DNA of 5,708 nt, taken from NCBI GenBank assembly GCA_011682595.1, contig JAACEH010000228.1:1-5708 (forward strand), read 5' to 3'. Below, one piece after another: positions 5,618 to 5,708 of this stretch. Position 1 is the first letter of the stretch. Each line of letters opens with the position of its first letter. The notes under the pieces were generated by a model that searched no databases, was not told the origin of the DNA, and saw nothing but the letters and a program-made list of their open reading frames with translations. Made by a program: the position numbers and the translations under genes. Source of the stretch: Anaerolineaceae bacterium. GTDB lineage: Bacteria > Planctomycetota > Phycisphaerae > FEN-1346 > JAACEH01.

Positions 5618-5708
5618 ATGGCAAAGGTACAGACACAGCGGGCCGAAGGTCTGCGCGGCGCCGCCGTCGCCGACAGCAAACTCTCCATGGTCGACGGGAC
5701 CAATGGGA
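5618..5708 (+). CDS. Citrate synthase, N-terminal 30 codons only
   Basis: ATG at 5618-5620 follows GGAAGGAG (5601-5608) at 9-base spacing, and the frame runs open to the window edge. The visible peptide contains GLRGAAVADSKLSMVDG, which matches the opening of bacterial citrate synthases (GLxGVxxAxTxISxVDGxxG), just before the usual LIYRGYDI block that would lie beyond the window. The enzyme condenses oxaloacetate with acetyl-CoA to citrate, the entry step of the TCA cycle, in the cytosol. Only the N-terminal strand region is visible, so catalytic His and Asp residues cannot be checked, and a 2-methylcitrate synthase is possible. It is transcribed away from the restriction cassette and preceded by a long structured leader. 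Confidence 0.8.
   Translation, partial: MAKVQTQRAEGLRGAAVADSKLSMVDGTNG

Noticed and set aside
5223..5703. Two minus-strand frames opposite the citrate synthase leader and start
   Set aside because: They oppose a clear promoter, leader and N-terminus of citrate synthase, and their peptides are Arg/Cys/Ser-rich without domains.
1..5708. CRISPR array, tRNA or rRNA genes, insertion sequence, phage genes
   Set aside because: No regularly spaced repeats, no GGTTCRA-type T-arm with matching acceptor, no transposase or integrase motif seen on either strand.

Overview
The window is GC-rich DNA (flanking genes about 63-66% GC by eye) with a block of visibly lower GC in the middle (about 52-54% by eye). 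Gene content and codon use fit a bacterium with strong GC bias at third positions. A C-terminal protein scrap near 419-565 reads like a planctomycete family, so a Planctomycetota (perhaps Phycisphaerae) host is a low-confidence guess.

Layout. 1-399 (+): 3' part of a LOG/TIGR00730-type Rossmann protein. 419-565 (+): a 48-residue C-terminal scrap of an unidentified protein, apparently a gene remnant. 566-805: non-coding, with a paired-hairpin inverted repeat and a good sigma70-type promoter for the next operon. 806-3050 (+): tdh-kbl, the two-enzyme threonine-to-glycine pathway. Tdh oxidises L-threonine to 2-amino-3-oxobutyrate and Kbl cleaves that with CoA to glycine and acetyl-CoA. 3105-5173 (-): a compact restriction-modification cassette, convergent with kbl. 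It comprises an M.PvuII-like N4-cytosine methyltransferase and, downstream, an HNH-family nuclease. 5425-5617: a promoter and a strongly structured leader of about 180 nt. 5618 onward (+): the first 30 codons of a citrate synthase, cut by the window edge.

The most notable signal is an 11-nt G:C homopolymer (4280-4290) inside the methyltransferase gene. As written, it throws the reading frame off 55 codons before the natural end. The natural tail is intact in the neighbouring frame and ends 12 bases before the nuclease start, with the nuclease Shine-Dalgarno overlapping the methyltransferase stop. The tract is either a phase-variation switch or a homopolymer sequencing error, and the sequence alone cannot decide. 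Other points of interest are the unassigned structured leader of the citrate synthase gene, an in-frame loss of three residues in the conserved glycine-rich loop of Kbl, and the paired hairpin repeat before tdh.
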